Shown: one piece after another, positions 14,251 through 24,800 of the stretch
How positions within the stretch are numbered: position 1 is the stretch's first letter
Layout of the letters: the number at the start of each line of letters is the position of its first letter
Source of the DNA: Bifidobacterium vansinderenii
GTDB taxonomy: Bacteria; Actinomycetota; Actinomycetes; Actinomycetales; Bifidobacteriaceae
Reading direction: 5' to 3'
Assembly: GCF_002234915.1 (NCBI RefSeq)
Contig: NZ_NEWD01000031.1
Coordinates: 1 to 38,648 of the forward strand
Length of the DNA: 38,648 nucleotides
Notes under the pieces: model-generated
Told to the model about the DNA's origin: nothing
Databases searched by the model: none
Seen by the model: the letters and a program-made list of their open reading frames with translations, nothing else
Program-made: the position numbers and the translations under genes

Positions 14251-17200
14251 ATGAGCAGGAAACCCCTGGCTGCGGTATGCGCTGCCGTGGCGGCGCTGTC
14301 GATGCTGGTTCCGGCGTCGATGGCCTCCGCTGCGGACGCATCAGGCACCGCGTCGAATGCCACTGCAAACGTCGGACAGGATTACGCCTCGTCCAGCGCC
14401 GCCAAACGGGCCGAAGCCGCAAAGAACGCGGCGGCCGCGCAGCAGCAGCTTCTTGAGGAGTCGTCCCAGACCCCGGCGTCCGCGTCACCCACCGCGGAGA
14501 ACCCCAACTATCCCAAGGAATGGAACGAAGGCACCGATACCGGCGTGACGAAGCTGCCGGCCAGTGTGACCGGCGTCTCCTCCATGACCGCCGACACCGT
14601 GCGCGGTGTGAACCTCACCTCGTATCAGGCCGAGAAGACCGCGGGCGTGAAGTTCCACGACTTCAACGGCAACGAGATCGACGACGCCGGCCTGATGCAG
14701 CTGCTCAAGTCCAGCGGCGTGAACTATGTGCTGCTCAAGGTGGCCGTGAACCCCGCCGACGCCAAAGGCAACACCTACGGCGGCGGCAACCCCACACTCG
14801 ACAATGCGCTGAAGACCGCCAAGGTGGCGCAGGCCAACGGTCTCAAGGTGAACATCCAGTTCCTCTACTCCGACTTCTACACGTCCAAGACCGTGCAGAA
14901 GCTGCCGAAGGGCTGGCCCACCTCCAAGGACGACCTGAAGACCAAGGTGGCTGACTACACCAAGCAGTCGCTCGCCACGCTCAAATCCGGCGGCGTGACC
15001 CCCGACATGGTCACGATCGGCAGCGAGATCAGCTCCCCGTACTACGACGACAACAAGGCGCTGCAGGGCGGCTTCCTCGGCATGGACAACTGGGAGGCCA
15101 TCGCAGCGCTCATCGAGGAGGCCAGCAAGGCCGTCTCCGCCAACAGCAAGAACACCACGATCGCCGTGGGCGTCTCGTCCGTCACCCCGGTGCTGGTCAC
15201 CACGTACGTGGACATGCTCAAGTACTACGAGGTGGACTACGACGTGCTCGGCACCAAGGTGTACGCCGCGTACGACGATCTCGCCGCCCTCGCGCAGACC
15301 CGCAAGATGGTTTCCGAGGAGTACGGCAAGTCCATGGCCGTGCTCGATACGCTCTACCCGTTCACCCAGTATGATTCCGACGGTCAGTCCAACACCACGG
15401 GCGGCGACGATCTGATCGCCGCCGGCAAGACACTCAGTCCGCAGGCACAGGCCGACTACATGCGCAGCCTGTACAAGTCGATCGTCTCCGCCAAGAATAA
15501 TGCGAACGGCGCGGGCGTGTTCTACGGCGACGCCACGTGGATCGCCGTTAAGGCCGGTCTGTGGCATGCCGACGCCAACTGGAACGCCGCCAACGAGTTC
15601 GGCACCGGCTGGGTGAGCAAGTACGCCGCCGACTACGTGGATTACGCGAACAACGGCGGCGCCTCCCAGCAGGACGACGCCGCGCTGTTCGACGATCTCG
15701 GCCAGCCGCTGCAGTCCCTGAAGATGTTCGCGCAGCTCGCCGCCGCGAACCCGTCCGACGCTGATCTGGTGCCCGCCGCACAGGATCCGTACGCCGACGG
15801 TTCCGACACCGGCGCCTCCAAGGAGACCGCATCCGTGAAATCCATCCCCACGGTGACGAACGACACCATCCGCGGCGCCGACGTCTCCAGCTATCAGACG
15901 CTCTACGCGGCCGGCGTGCGCTTTAAGAACTTCGAAGGCAAGGAAGAGCCGCTGTTCAAGATCCTCAAGGACAACGGCATGAACTGGGTGCGTCTGCGCC
16001 TGTTCAACGATCCGAAGGACTCGCAGAACCGCTACTATGGCGGCGGCAACAACGACCTGAAGAACGTGACCGAAATGGCCAAGGAGGCCACCAAGTACGG
16101 TCTCAAGGTCAACGTCGACATCCACTACAACGACTTCTATTCGTCGTCGTGGCGCACGCCCAAGGCGTGGAAGAACCATGACTACAACCAGCTGAAGACC
16201 GACGTGGCCGACTACACCGCCGAATTCATGAAGGCCATGAAGGACAACAACGTGGACCTCGGCATGGTGCAGATCGGCAACGAAAGCAACTGCGGTCTGC
16301 TCGGCGTCACCGTGTGCAGCAACGGCTACAGCTTCGACAAGGACCCCAACTGGGGCAGGCTCGTCGAACTCATGAACTCCGCCGCCAAGGTGATCCGCAA
16401 GGAATCCCCGAGCACGCAGATCGCCGTGCACATGATGTATTCCGATTCGTGGACCATCAACGTGATCGCCGACAACTTCCAGAAGTACGGACTCGACTAC
16501 GACGTGTTCGGCATGACCTACTACCCGTTCTGGTCCGCCGGCAGCGACAACACCGACTCGCATGACGGCATGGCCGCGCTCATCAAGAGCGAGAAGGTCA
16601 TCACCGAAACGTACAAGAAGAAGTTCGCGGTCATGGAATTCAGCCAGCCGTTCACCACGAGCGACAGCGACGGATTCGCAAACAACCTCACCGACGGTGG
16701 CGTCAGCGACTACGCGGCCAGCGCTCAGGGTCAGGCCGACGTGATCCACGACATCATGAAGACCGTCACCGAAACCGACAACGGCACCGATCTGGGCCTC
16801 GGCGCGTTCTACTGGGAACCCGCGTGGATCGCCGTCGTGCCCGGCACCAACCACTGGCAGATCAACCGCACGTACTCCAACGACTACGGCACCGGCTGGG
16901 CCAGCGAATACTCGAAGGACAACGATCCGAACAACACCGAGTACGACAGCTGGGGTGCGTCCGGCTGGGACAACCAGGCGCTGTTCGACGATCACGGCAA
17001 CGCGCTGCAGTCGCTCAAGGCGTTCACGCAGATCATCGCCGACCGTACCGTCTCCTTCGACACGCAGGGCGGCGACGCCATGCAGTCCGTCACCGTCAAG
17101 GACGGTTCCACGATCAGCAAGCCCGCCGACCCGGTGCGCGCCGGCTACTCGTTCACCGGCTGGACCAGCGACAAGGAAGGCAAGAACGCGGTCGACTTCT

Positions 17201-19788
17201 CCAAGCCCGTGACCGGCGACACGACGCTGTACGCACAGTGGGGCACCAACTCCTACACCGTGCGCTTCCACGCGAACGACGGCTCCAACCCGGAGAAGAC
17301 CAACGACCAGAAGCTCGCCTACGGCAAGGACGCGGAACTGACCAAGAACACGTTCACGCGCGACGGCTGGACCTTCAACGGCTGGAACACCAAGGCTGAC
17401 GGCACCGGCGACTCGTTCGACGACGGCCAGAAGGTGAGCAACCTCACCGACCAGGCCAACGGCGTATTCGACCTGTACGCCAAGTGGACGCCCGGCGTGA
17501 CCGGACTCGCCATCACCGCGAACCCGACCAAGACCAGCTACCACGTGGGCGACACGTTCGACGCCACCGGTCTCGCCGTGGCCGCCAAGCTCGCCGACGG
17601 ATCGCAGCGCGCGCTCGACCCGTCCGAGTACACGGTCTCCAGCCCCGACATGAGCACGGTCGGCACCAAGACCGTGACCGTCACCTATGCGCCCGCCGGC
17701 TCGCAGAACGGCAAGCAGACCGCCACGTTCGACATCACCGTCGAACCCGGCGACCGCAACAGCCTGCAGAACAGCCTCAACGCCGCCGACAAGCTCAACG
17801 AGAACGACTACACCGCCGACTCGTGGAAGGCGCTCGCTGACGCCCGTGAGAACGCGCGCAAGGTGCTGGCCGACCAGAACGCCACGGACAAGCAGATCCA
17901 GGATGCGGCCGCCATGCTTGGCGAGGCCACGTCGAAGCTGGTCCGCGCGTACACCGTGCGATTCGATTCGCGCGGCGGCTCTTCCACCGCCGAGCAGAAG
18001 GTGGCCGAGGGCAAGAAGGCCGAAAAGCCCGCCGATCCGACCCGTTCCGGCTACACGTTCACCGGTTGGACCACGGATGCCGAAGGCCGTGACGCCTACG
18101 ATTTCAACACCGCGGTGACCGCCGACGTGCAGCTGTACGCGCAGTGGAAGAACATCGTGGCCGTTGCCGCCCCGGATGCCGTGAGCACGCCGGCCCGCAA
18201 GGCGCCGACCCTGCCCAAGACCGTTGAGGTCACGTGGTCCGACGGCAAGACCGCCAAGGCCGACGTGAAGTGGGACGCCGTCGCCAAGTCGCAGTACGCG
18301 CAGGTGGGCCCCTTCGACGTGCGTGGCACGATCGACGGTTGGGATCAGGGCGTGACCGTGCACGTGAACGTCACGATCGGCACCGGCACGTACGCCATCG
18401 CCACCGCGCTGAACGGCGGCGAGCGCGTGTTCGACATTCCCGGCGGCTCCACCGCGGCCCGCGCGAACGTGCAGCTGTACGACCGCAACGGCACCGCCGC
18501 GCAGAAGTATCGCGTGACCGCGCTGAAGAACGGCAACTACACGATCGTGAACCAGGGTTCGCGTCTGCCGCTGGCCTACTCGCTGCGTGCCGGCAACGGT
18601 TCGCGCATCCAGCAGCGTGAGGGTTCCGACACGTATGGCACCGAGTGGCGGATCGACCTGACGGACGACGGTTCGTTCACGATCCGTCCGGCCGCCAACG
18701 GTCTGGAGAACATGGCGCTCGACGTGCCCGGCGCGAACAACAGCAACGGCAGTCTGCTGCAGCTGTGGTCGTTCACGCAGGACGGCGTGAACTTGGCCCA
18801 GCGTTGGAAGTTCCTCGACGCCACCAGTCCGCGTGAGAAGCTCGACCGTTTGGCCGACGATCATCGCGACGATCTGAAGAACGGCACGTACACGGTGTCG
18901 TCCGCGCTTAAGGATTCCGCGGTGCTCGACGTCACCGGCGGCTCGACCGGCAACGGTGCGAACGTGCAGCTGTACGGTTCCAACGGTACCGACGCGCAGA
19001 TCTGGAAGGTGACGCACGACGACGATGGTTACGTGACGTTGAAGAACGCCAACTCCGGCAAGGTGCTCGACGTGTCCGGCGGTTCGGCCAACAACGGTGC
19101 GAACGTGCAGCAGTACGACTCCAACGGCACGTACGCCCAGAAGTGGGTGGCCGTGAAGTCCGGCAGCGCGTTCAAGCTGGTCTCCGCGCTGAGCCCGAAT
19201 CTGGTGATCGACGTGTCGGGCGGCTCCTCCGCGAACGGTGCGAACGTGCAGATCTGGGATTCGAACGACACCAAGGCCCAGCGCTGGTCGTTCTCCGCGG
19301 CCAAGACGCTGCGTACGCGCATCGACGAGCTTGCCGCCGAACACAAGTCCGACGTGGCCGAGGGCACGTATGAGATCGCCTCGACGGCCAAGGATTCCAT
19401 GCGCTTCGACGTGGTGGGCGCCTCCCGTGACGACGGTGCGAACGTGCAGCTGTACGGTGCCAACGGCACGAATGCGCAGCGTTGGAAGGTGTCGATCGAC
19501 GCCAAGGGCTATGCGACGCTGACCAACGTGGCCTCGGGCAAGGTGCTGGATATCTCCGGTGCATCCACGGCCGAGGGCGCGAACGTGCAGCAGTACGGTT
19601 CCAACGGATCGTGGGCGCAGAAGTGGATTCTGAAGAAGAACGCCAACGGTTCTATCACGCTGATCTCCGCGCTGCGCGAGAACTTCGTGATCGACGCGGC
19701 CGGCGGTGGCACCACGAACGGCACCAACATCCAGATGTGGAGCTCCAACGGCTCCGCAGCCCAGCGCTGGACCTTCGTGAAGAAGTAG
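14251..19788 (+). CDS. Secreted arabinogalactan endo-beta-1,4-galactanase (GH53) with two GH53 domains, InlB/Big/FIVAR modules and three RICIN trefoils
   Basis: 1845 residues; ATG 14251 follows GAAGGAAGAG. After a signal peptide (ending ASMASAA) come two GH53 barrels. The second (about 540-930) has the expected acid/base Glu678 in VQIGNESN and nucleophile Glu796 in FAVMEFSQPF. The first (about 113-500) keeps Glu259 but in GSE (Asn to Ser), and has Asp366 where the nucleophile Glu should be (AVLDTLYPFT), so it is probably inactive or altered. Then follow two InlB-type repeats (about 932-1080), a Big_3-like domain (1083-1165), a FIVAR helix pair (1168-1231), a third InlB repeat (1233-1300), a Big_4 domain (1301-1377) and nine RICIN repeats (1379-1845). 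It would cut beta-1,4-galactan of type I arabinogalactan outside the cell. There is no sortase motif. Family assignment is firm. Confidence 0.93.
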   Translation: MSRKPLAAVCAAVAALSMLVPASMASAADASGTASNATANVGQDYASSSAAKRAEAAKNAAAAQQQLLEESSQTPASASPTAENPNYPKEWNEGTDTGVTKLPASVTGVSSMTADTVRGVNLTSYQAEKTAGVKFHDFNGNEIDDAGLMQLLKSSGVNYVLLKVAVNPADAKGNTYGGGNPTLDNALKTAKVAQANGLKVNIQFLYSDFYTSKTVQKLPKGWPTSKDDLKTKVADYTKQSLATLKSGGVTPDMVTIGSEISSPYYDDNKALQGGFLGMDNWEAIAALIEEASKAVSANSKNTTIAVGVSSVTPVLVTTYVDMLKYYEVDYDVLGTKVYAAYDDLAALAQTRKMVSEEYGKSMAVLDTLYPFTQYDSDGQSNTTGGDDLIAAGKTLSPQAQADYMRSLYKSIVSAKNNANGAGVFYGDATWIAVKAGLWHADANWNAANEFGTGWVSKYAADYVDYANNGGASQQDDAALFDDLGQPLQSLKMFAQLAAANPSDADLVPAAQDPYADGSDTGASKETASVKSIPTVTNDTIRGADVSSYQTLYAAGVRFKNFEGKEEPLFKILKDNGMNWVRLRLFNDPKDSQNRYYGGGNNDLKNVTEMAKEATKYGLKVNVDIHYNDFYSSSWRTPKAWKNHDYNQLKTDVADYTAEFMKAMKDNNVDLGMVQIGNESNCGLLGVTVCSNGYSFDKDPNWGRLVELMNSAAKVIRKESPSTQIAVHMMYSDSWTINVIADNFQKYGLDYDVFGMTYYPFWSAGSDNTDSHDGMAALIKSEKVITETYKKKFAVMEFSQPFTTSDSDGFANNLTDGGVSDYAASAQGQADVIHDIMKTVTETDNGTDLGLGAFYWEPAWIAVVPGTNHWQINRTYSNDYGTGWASEYSKDNDPNNTEYDSWGASGWDNQALFDDHGNALQSLKAFTQIIADRTVSFDTQGGDAMQSVTVKDGSTISKPADPVRAGYSFTGWTSDKEGKNAVDFSKPVTGDTTLYAQWGTNSYTVRFHANDGSNPEKTNDQKLAYGKDAELTKNTFTRDGWTFNGWNTKADGTGDSFDDGQKVSNLTDQANGVFDLYAKWTPGVTGLAITANPTKTSYHVGDTFDATGLAVAAKLADGSQRALDPSEYTVSSPDMSTVGTKTVTVTYAPAGSQNGKQTATFDITVEPGDRNSLQNSLNAADKLNENDYTADSWKALADARENARKVLADQNATDKQIQDAAAMLGEATSKLVRAYTVRFDSRGGSSTAEQKVAEGKKAEKPADPTRSGYTFTGWTTDAEGRDAYDFNTAVTADVQLYAQWKNIVAVAAPDAVSTPARKAPTLPKTVEVTWSDGKTAKADVKWDAVAKSQYAQVGPFDVRGTIDGWDQGVTVHVNVTIGTGTYAIATALNGGERVFDIPGGSTAARANVQLYDRNGTAAQKYRVTALKNGNYTIVNQGSRLPLAYSLRAGNGSRIQQREGSDTYGTEWRIDLTDDGSFTIRPAANGLENMALDVPGANNSNGSLLQLWSFTQDGVNLAQRWKFLDATSPREKLDRLADDHRDDLKNGTYTVSSALKDSAVLDVTGGSTGNGANVQLYGSNGTDAQIWKVTHDDDGYVTLKNANSGKVLDVSGGSANNGANVQQYDSNGTYAQKWVAVKSGSAFKLVSALSPNLVIDVSGGSSANGANVQIWDSNDTKAQRWSFSAAKTLRTRIDELAAEHKSDVAEGTYEIASTAKDSMRFDVVGASRDDGANVQLYGANGTNAQRWKVSIDAKGYATLTNVASGKVLDISGASTAEGANVQQYGSNGSWAQKWILKKNANGSITLISALRENFVIDAAGGGTTNGTNIQMWSSNGSAAQRWTFVKK

Positions 19789-19805
19789 GTTGGCGCTCGC
19801 GCAGC

Positions 19806-19986
19806 GGCTTCCCCTTGAGGGGAAGCTGTCACGCGCAGCGTGACTGATGAGGTGGGATCCGGCGTAAGCCGGGGAATAGGGATGCCGCAACTGCACTGCA
19901 GTTGCGGCATTCTGTGTTGTTGGCCGACTTCGTCGGCGTCACCTCATCAGTCGGCTGTCGCCGACAGCTTCCCCTCAAGGGGAAGC
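19806..19986. repeat. Palindromic intergenic element, copy 2
   Basis: Same layout as copy 1: flanking inverted CTTCCCCT-AGGGGAAG palindromes, TGATGAGGTG/CACCTCATC, and a central hairpin ATGCCGCAACTGCA (19882-19895) with TGCAGTTGCGGCAT (19897-19910). It starts 18 bp after the GH53 stop. Central-stem differences from copy 1 are compensated on both sides, which argues that the fold matters. Confidence 0.85.
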
Positions 19987-20004
19987 CGGGTTTCGGAGTT
20001 TGAG

Positions 20005-20056
20005 CCCTCCCTCTGTCACGGCGTTGCCGTGACATCTCCCTCCCTTGGAGGGAGAA
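20005..20056. repeat. Second palindromic element type, copy 2
   Basis: CCCTCCCTCT, hairpin GTCACGGC-GTT-GCCGTGAC, then CTCCCTCCCTTGGAGGGAG. Its stem differs from copy 1 by paired changes. Confidence 0.75.
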
Positions 20057-20114
20057 CGAATTCCTTTATGCAACGGCGACAAACGCAACTGTTTTGTGTG
20101 CGATTGGTTGCGTG

Positions 20115-20190
20115 GTGTGATCACACTTTCGGGCAAATTACGGCAAATGTGAGCGCTCACTTTAACCGTAACGCCGACCGATCTTATAAT
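20115..20190 (+). promoter_or_regulatory. TATAAT promoter with two perfect 12-bp palindromic operators
   Basis: The -10 TATAAT (20185-20190) and -35-like TTAACC (20162-20167) are 17 bp apart, 52 bp before the ATG. Upstream are two perfect palindromes, GTGTGATCACAC (20115-20126) and GTGAGCGCTCAC (20149-20160), with centres 34 bp apart. The second directly abuts the -35. The GCGC centre is typical of LacI-family sugar regulators, whose bifidobacterial members control glycan genes. The regulator gene itself is not in the window. Confidence 0.75.
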
Positions 20191-20241
20191 TCGCGTGAAT
20201 TCGCTCGTTGAGGTGCGGGCGGAAGAAGGGAATTATGAGGT

Positions 20242-21867
20242 ATGAGTAAGGTGAAGAACCTGAACGGTGCGGCAAGGGCACCGTTCAAAGTGATCGCCGC
20301 GCTGTGTGCCATATCCATGGGCACGGCGATGGCCGCGGTCACCACGTCGGCGGCCTCGGCGGCGCCAGCAACGGTGCAGACCACCGCGGACGCATCCGTA
20401 CAGACCGCTGCCGACACCACCGACACGTCCAACGAGGAACTGGAGATCGCGAAGTCCGGTCTGCCGTCCAAGACGGCGCCGTTCGATCAGACGGTCGCGT
20501 ACTTCCTCTGGCCGTACCAGTGGGGTACGCAGAACGTGGGCGACACCGCGTCTCCGAAGCAGAGCACGCTGCAGGTGGATCGCGCATCCACCGCGGACGT
20601 GAACCAGACCGAAAGCGCGTCGGGCAACGATGCCGACGCCCCGCAAACCTACAGCCAGGGCGATCTGGCTGCCGGCGAGTACGGATGGAAGGGCCCGGGC
20701 ACGCGCCCGACCGAGCCGAATCTGAAGTCCCTCGACGCGCAGATCAAGCTCGTCAAGGAATCCGGCATGACGTACGTGAAGACGTCGTACCTGATCAGCC
20801 CGCTCAACGCGGCCGACCCGAACTGCGACCAGTCGGTGCCGGGCAACTGCTCGCCGAGCACCGATCTGCCGGATCAGATCATCCAGCACATCCTTGACGC
20901 CGGCCTCAAGCCGGTCATCTACTTCAGCCAGGGCAACCCCGACCCCAAGGCCGTGAGCAACCCCGACCCGAACCAGGTGTACAAGACCGTGCCGTCGTTC
21001 ACCAAGCAGCAGGTGAAGGACACGATCTCCCACGCCATCCAGAAGTTCGCCAACAAGGGCATCATCTGGGAGTCGTTCAACGAGCCGGAGTCCGAGGAGC
21101 ACTGGCCCGGCGGCAACAACAAGGACGAGGCCAAGATCCAGTGGATCGAACTCGACCAGTTCATCGGCAACACCATCCAGCAGTATGATCCGAACGCCGC
21201 CTACGTGTGGGGCAACTTCTCCGGTCCGGGCAAGCTCAGCCAGTACCAGGACGAGATGAAGGCCGCGCACGCCACCGCACTGTCCGGCCATGGCTACTGG
21301 ATCAGCTCCCCGGAAGGCCCGCTCGCATCCAGCCCGGTGTCCGGCTACGACTTCATGGACTCCGAATTCGGCTGCTCCGCCGGCGGCACCGAGACCAGCT
21401 GGTCCTGCGGCTTCGACAAGATTCCGAAGGACTCCCGCCTGCAGGGCATCTGGCTGATTCGCCAGCTGCTCGTCAAGGACATCAAGGGCCTGAACCTCGC
21501 CTCGCCGTACCGCATGGTCGGCTACGATTCGTTCAGCATCAACGATGACAACGATGCGAGCAACCCCGGTGCCGTGAAGACCACCGAGTCGTACGACATC
21601 ATCAAGAACGTGACGCTGGCGCTCAAGGGCTACAGCTACGTGGACGGCACCTTCCAAAACGCCGACGACGTGTACCGCGCGGTCTACAAGAACAAGGCCG
21701 GCAAGCAGAAGCTCGTCTACTGGACGGCCGACAAGCCGACTCTCGACAACGATGAGCAGACCAAGGACGTCACCATCAACTTCGAGAACAACACGTGCAG
21801 CTCACCGCCAAGGCCGAGCCGCAGGTGTACGAGACGCCCGCTGCCCCGCAGGAGGGCACCTACCTGA
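20242..21867 (+). CDS. N-terminal fragment: secreted clan GH-A glycoside hydrolase
   Basis: 541 codons as read, of which about 517 are native; the last ~24 (from CSSPPRPSRR) are out of frame. The signal peptide VIAALCAISMGTAMAAVTTS is followed by a TIM barrel. Retaining catalytic residues of clan GH-A can be picked: acid/base Glu281 in WESFNEPES and nucleophile Glu375 in FMDSEFGCS. The family within the clan (GH39, GH5 or GH30-like) is uncertain. Because it is fused to an exo-beta-1,3-galactanase-like module, a linked arabinogalactan side-chain or backbone linkage is the likely target. The start ATG 20242 is the only one not blocked by a stop: ATG 20235 is in another frame that stops at once. 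AAGGG lies about 11 bp upstream. Confidence 0.72.
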   Translation: MSKVKNLNGAARAPFKVIAALCAISMGTAMAAVTTSAASAAPATVQTTADASVQTAADTTDTSNEELEIAKSGLPSKTAPFDQTVAYFLWPYQWGTQNVGDTASPKQSTLQVDRASTADVNQTESASGNDADAPQTYSQGDLAAGEYGWKGPGTRPTEPNLKSLDAQIKLVKESGMTYVKTSYLISPLNAADPNCDQSVPGNCSPSTDLPDQIIQHILDAGLKPVIYFSQGNPDPKAVSNPDPNQVYKTVPSFTKQQVKDTISHAIQKFANKGIIWESFNEPESEEHWPGGNNKDEAKIQWIELDQFIGNTIQQYDPNAAYVWGNFSGPGKLSQYQDEMKAAHATALSGHGYWISSPEGPLASSPVSGYDFMDSEFGCSAGGTETSWSCGFDKIPKDSRLQGIWLIRQLLVKDIKGLNLASPYRMVGYDSFSINDDNDASNPGAVKTTESYDIIKNVTLALKGYSYVDGTFQNADDVYRAVYKNKAGKQKLVYWTADKPTLDNDEQTKDVTINFENNTCSSPPRPSRRCTRRPLPRRRAPT

Positions 21868-24800
21868 CCAACCTCACCGCGTGGCAGACCACCGACGGTC
21901 AGGTGATTCAGGCCCACGGCGGTTCCGTGCTCAAGGACGGTGACACCTTCTACTGGGTCGGCCAGGGCGCGCCCGACAACGTGCCGACCGACTACAACGG
22001 CGCCGGCGGTGTGTTTGCGAACCAGTGGCTGTACACGACGATCAACATGTACAAGTCCAAGGACCTCGTCAACTGGCAGTTCGACAACGCCGTGACCAGC
22101 ATCGACGACGCGAACGCCGCGGAATACTGCGACGGCAACGTCGACGGACTCACGTCGAAGGTGCTCAACTACAACGAAGGAACTCAGGAAAAAGGTCGTG
22201 ACGAGTACAAGGCGCTGGTTAAGAAGCACCCGCAGTACCTGCAGAACTCTAAGCTCGGCTGCAAGATCGAACGCCCGCACATCCTCAAGAACGCCAAGAC
22301 CGGCAAGTACCTGATCTGGGCGCACTGGGAAGGCACCGTGGGTTACGGCTCCTCGCAGCTCGTGGCGTTCCAGTCCGACACCGTTGACGGCAAGTACCAG
22401 CCGCTCAAGTGGCAGGACGGCCAGGTGCACGCCCAGCCGAAGGTGAACGTGGACGGCAAGCTCACGCCGGTCGCCTCGCGCGATCTGTCCGCATGGGCCG
22501 ACCCCGACACCGGCAAGGCGTACATCGTCTCGTCCACCGAGAAGGTGCGTCTGTTCCGCCTCAACGACACGTACACGGGCGTGGACCCGGACGGCTCCTA
22601 CCAGTTCCCGAACGTGAGCTACCGTGAGGCCCCGAGCTTGTTCAAGGAGAACGGTCGCACGTACATGATCACGTCCGCCCAGGATTACTGGGATCCGACG
22701 CAGACCGAGTACGCGAGCACGTCGAACATCGAGGATCCGAACGGCTGGACCGGTCTCACCGAGCTGCAGAGCCGCGACGAGGCCCGCAAGAACTGGGGCA
22801 ACACCGACTCCAATACCCGCACGTACATCGGACAGCCGACCTACGTGCTGCAGTATCAGGACGCCAACAACAAGCCCGCAGTCATGCTGCTCGCCGACGA
22901 CTGGAACCCGCTGCACAGCAAGACCGCCGACGTGGACACCACCAAGGCCAACTACGTGATGACCCCGGTGAAGCGCCTCGGCGCCAACAAGATCAGCACC
23001 CCGTTCCAGCGCACCGTCGTGCCCATGGCCGCCGGACAGGACCCGTCCAAGATCGTCTCGGTGAAGAACCCCGACCCCGTGACCACCGCGATGGGCGTGG
23101 CTCCGAAGCTGCCCGCTACCGTCAAGGGCGTGTGGGCCGACGGCAGCGAGACCGACGAGGCCGTGACTTGGGATGCGGTTCCTGCCGAGTCCTACGCGAA
23201 GCCCGGTTCGTTTGAGGTCAAGGGCAAGGCCGCCGGTCTTGACGTGACCGTGAAGGTGACGGTGGAGAATGCTCCGGTGAGTGTGGAGAAGCTTGCGGAT
23301 GTGACCACGAACGTGGGTACGGTGGCGCAGCTGCCCAAGACCGCGAAGGTGAAGTGGGCCGATGGTTCCACGACCGAGGAGGCCGTGGACTGGAGTGCCG
23401 TGGATTCGCAGAAGTTCTTCACCATCGGTTCGTTCACCGCAACCGGCAAGGCGAAGGGTCTGGATGTGTCGGTGACCGTGAACGTGACGTTGAAGAACGG
23501 CACGTACGTGATCGCCACTGCCATGGAGGATGGTTCGCGCGTGCTCGACATGCCCGGCGCCTCCAAGACCGCCGGTGCCCGTGTGCAGCTCTACACTGCC
23601 AACGGCACCATGGCCCAGCGCTACAAGTTCAGGCATCTTGACAATGGCAACTACACCATCAAGAACGTGAACTCCGGCCTGTTCCTCACCCATGGAACGA
23701 CCGCCGGCGAGGCCGTGACCCAGCAGAAGAACGAGGGCAAGGACGCGACCCAGTGGACGCTCACCGGCACCGACTCCGCGCTCACCATCGCCGCGGCCGG
23801 AACCCAGAACCTGGTGCTCGACCTTCAGGGCGCGAACAACGCCGACGGCACTCCGGTTCAGGTCTACACCGCCAACGGATCCGTGGCCCAGCAGTGGAAG
23901 ATCAGCGGCGCCGAAACCGCCCGCGATCGTCTCGACAAGTTGGCTGACGAGCATCGCAACGACATCGCCGACGGCACGTACAAGTTCGCCGCGGGCAAGA
24001 AGAACGCGGAAGTGCTCGACGTGGTCGGCGGTTCCCACGACGATGGCGCGAACGTGCAGATCTACTCCGGCAACGGCACCGACGCTCAGGCTTGGACCAT
24101 CAAGCATGACGCCGACGGCTACCTGACCATCACCAACGCCGGCTCCGGCAAGGTGCTCGATGTGGCCGGTGGTTCCACCGATCCGGGCGCGAACGTGCAG
24201 CAGTACTCCGGCAACGGCACCTGGGCACAGAAGTGGATCGCGGTCTCCACCGCGAACGGCTTCAAGATCCAGTCCGCCGCCGCGGAGAACCTGGTGCTCG
24301 ACGTGGTCGGTGGCTCCACCGCCGACGGCGCGAACGTGCAGCTGTACTCCTCGAACGACTCCGCCGCCCAGCGTTGGCGCCTGAAAAAGACCACCACGAG
24401 CCGTCAGCGTCTCGACAAGCTGGCCGCCGACCACCAGGGTGATGTGGCGGATGGCACGTACGAGATCGCCTCCACGGCAGCGAAGAACATGCGCTTCGAC
24501 GTGGTCGGCGGCTCCTCGGACGATGGCGCGAACGTGCAGCTGTATACGTCCAACGGCACCAACGCCCAGGCTTGGAAGGTGTCGCATGACAAGAACGGCT
24601 ACGTGACGCTCACCAACGCCAAGTCCGGCAAGGTGCTCGACATCTCCGGCGCGTCTACCGACGATGGCGCAAATGTGCAGCAGTGGTCGTCCAACGGATC
24701 CCGTGCCCAGAAGTGGGTGCTGGTGAAGGACAAGAACGGTGCGATCACCCTGCACTCCGCCCTGCGCGAGAACTTCGTGATCGACGCCGCGGCCGGTGGC

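Noticed and set aside
14485-19896. A 1803-codon open frame on the minus strand across the GH53 gene
   Set aside because: It mirrors the GH53/RICIN gene; GC-rich codon bias and repeats keep the antisense frame open. Low-complexity V/G/R/H-rich product without domains or ribosome site.
21787-21797. Programmed -1 frameshift in the galactanase gene
   Set aside because: No X-XXY-YYZ slippery heptamer and no adjacent stem-loop seen; a simple one-base loss explains the junction better.
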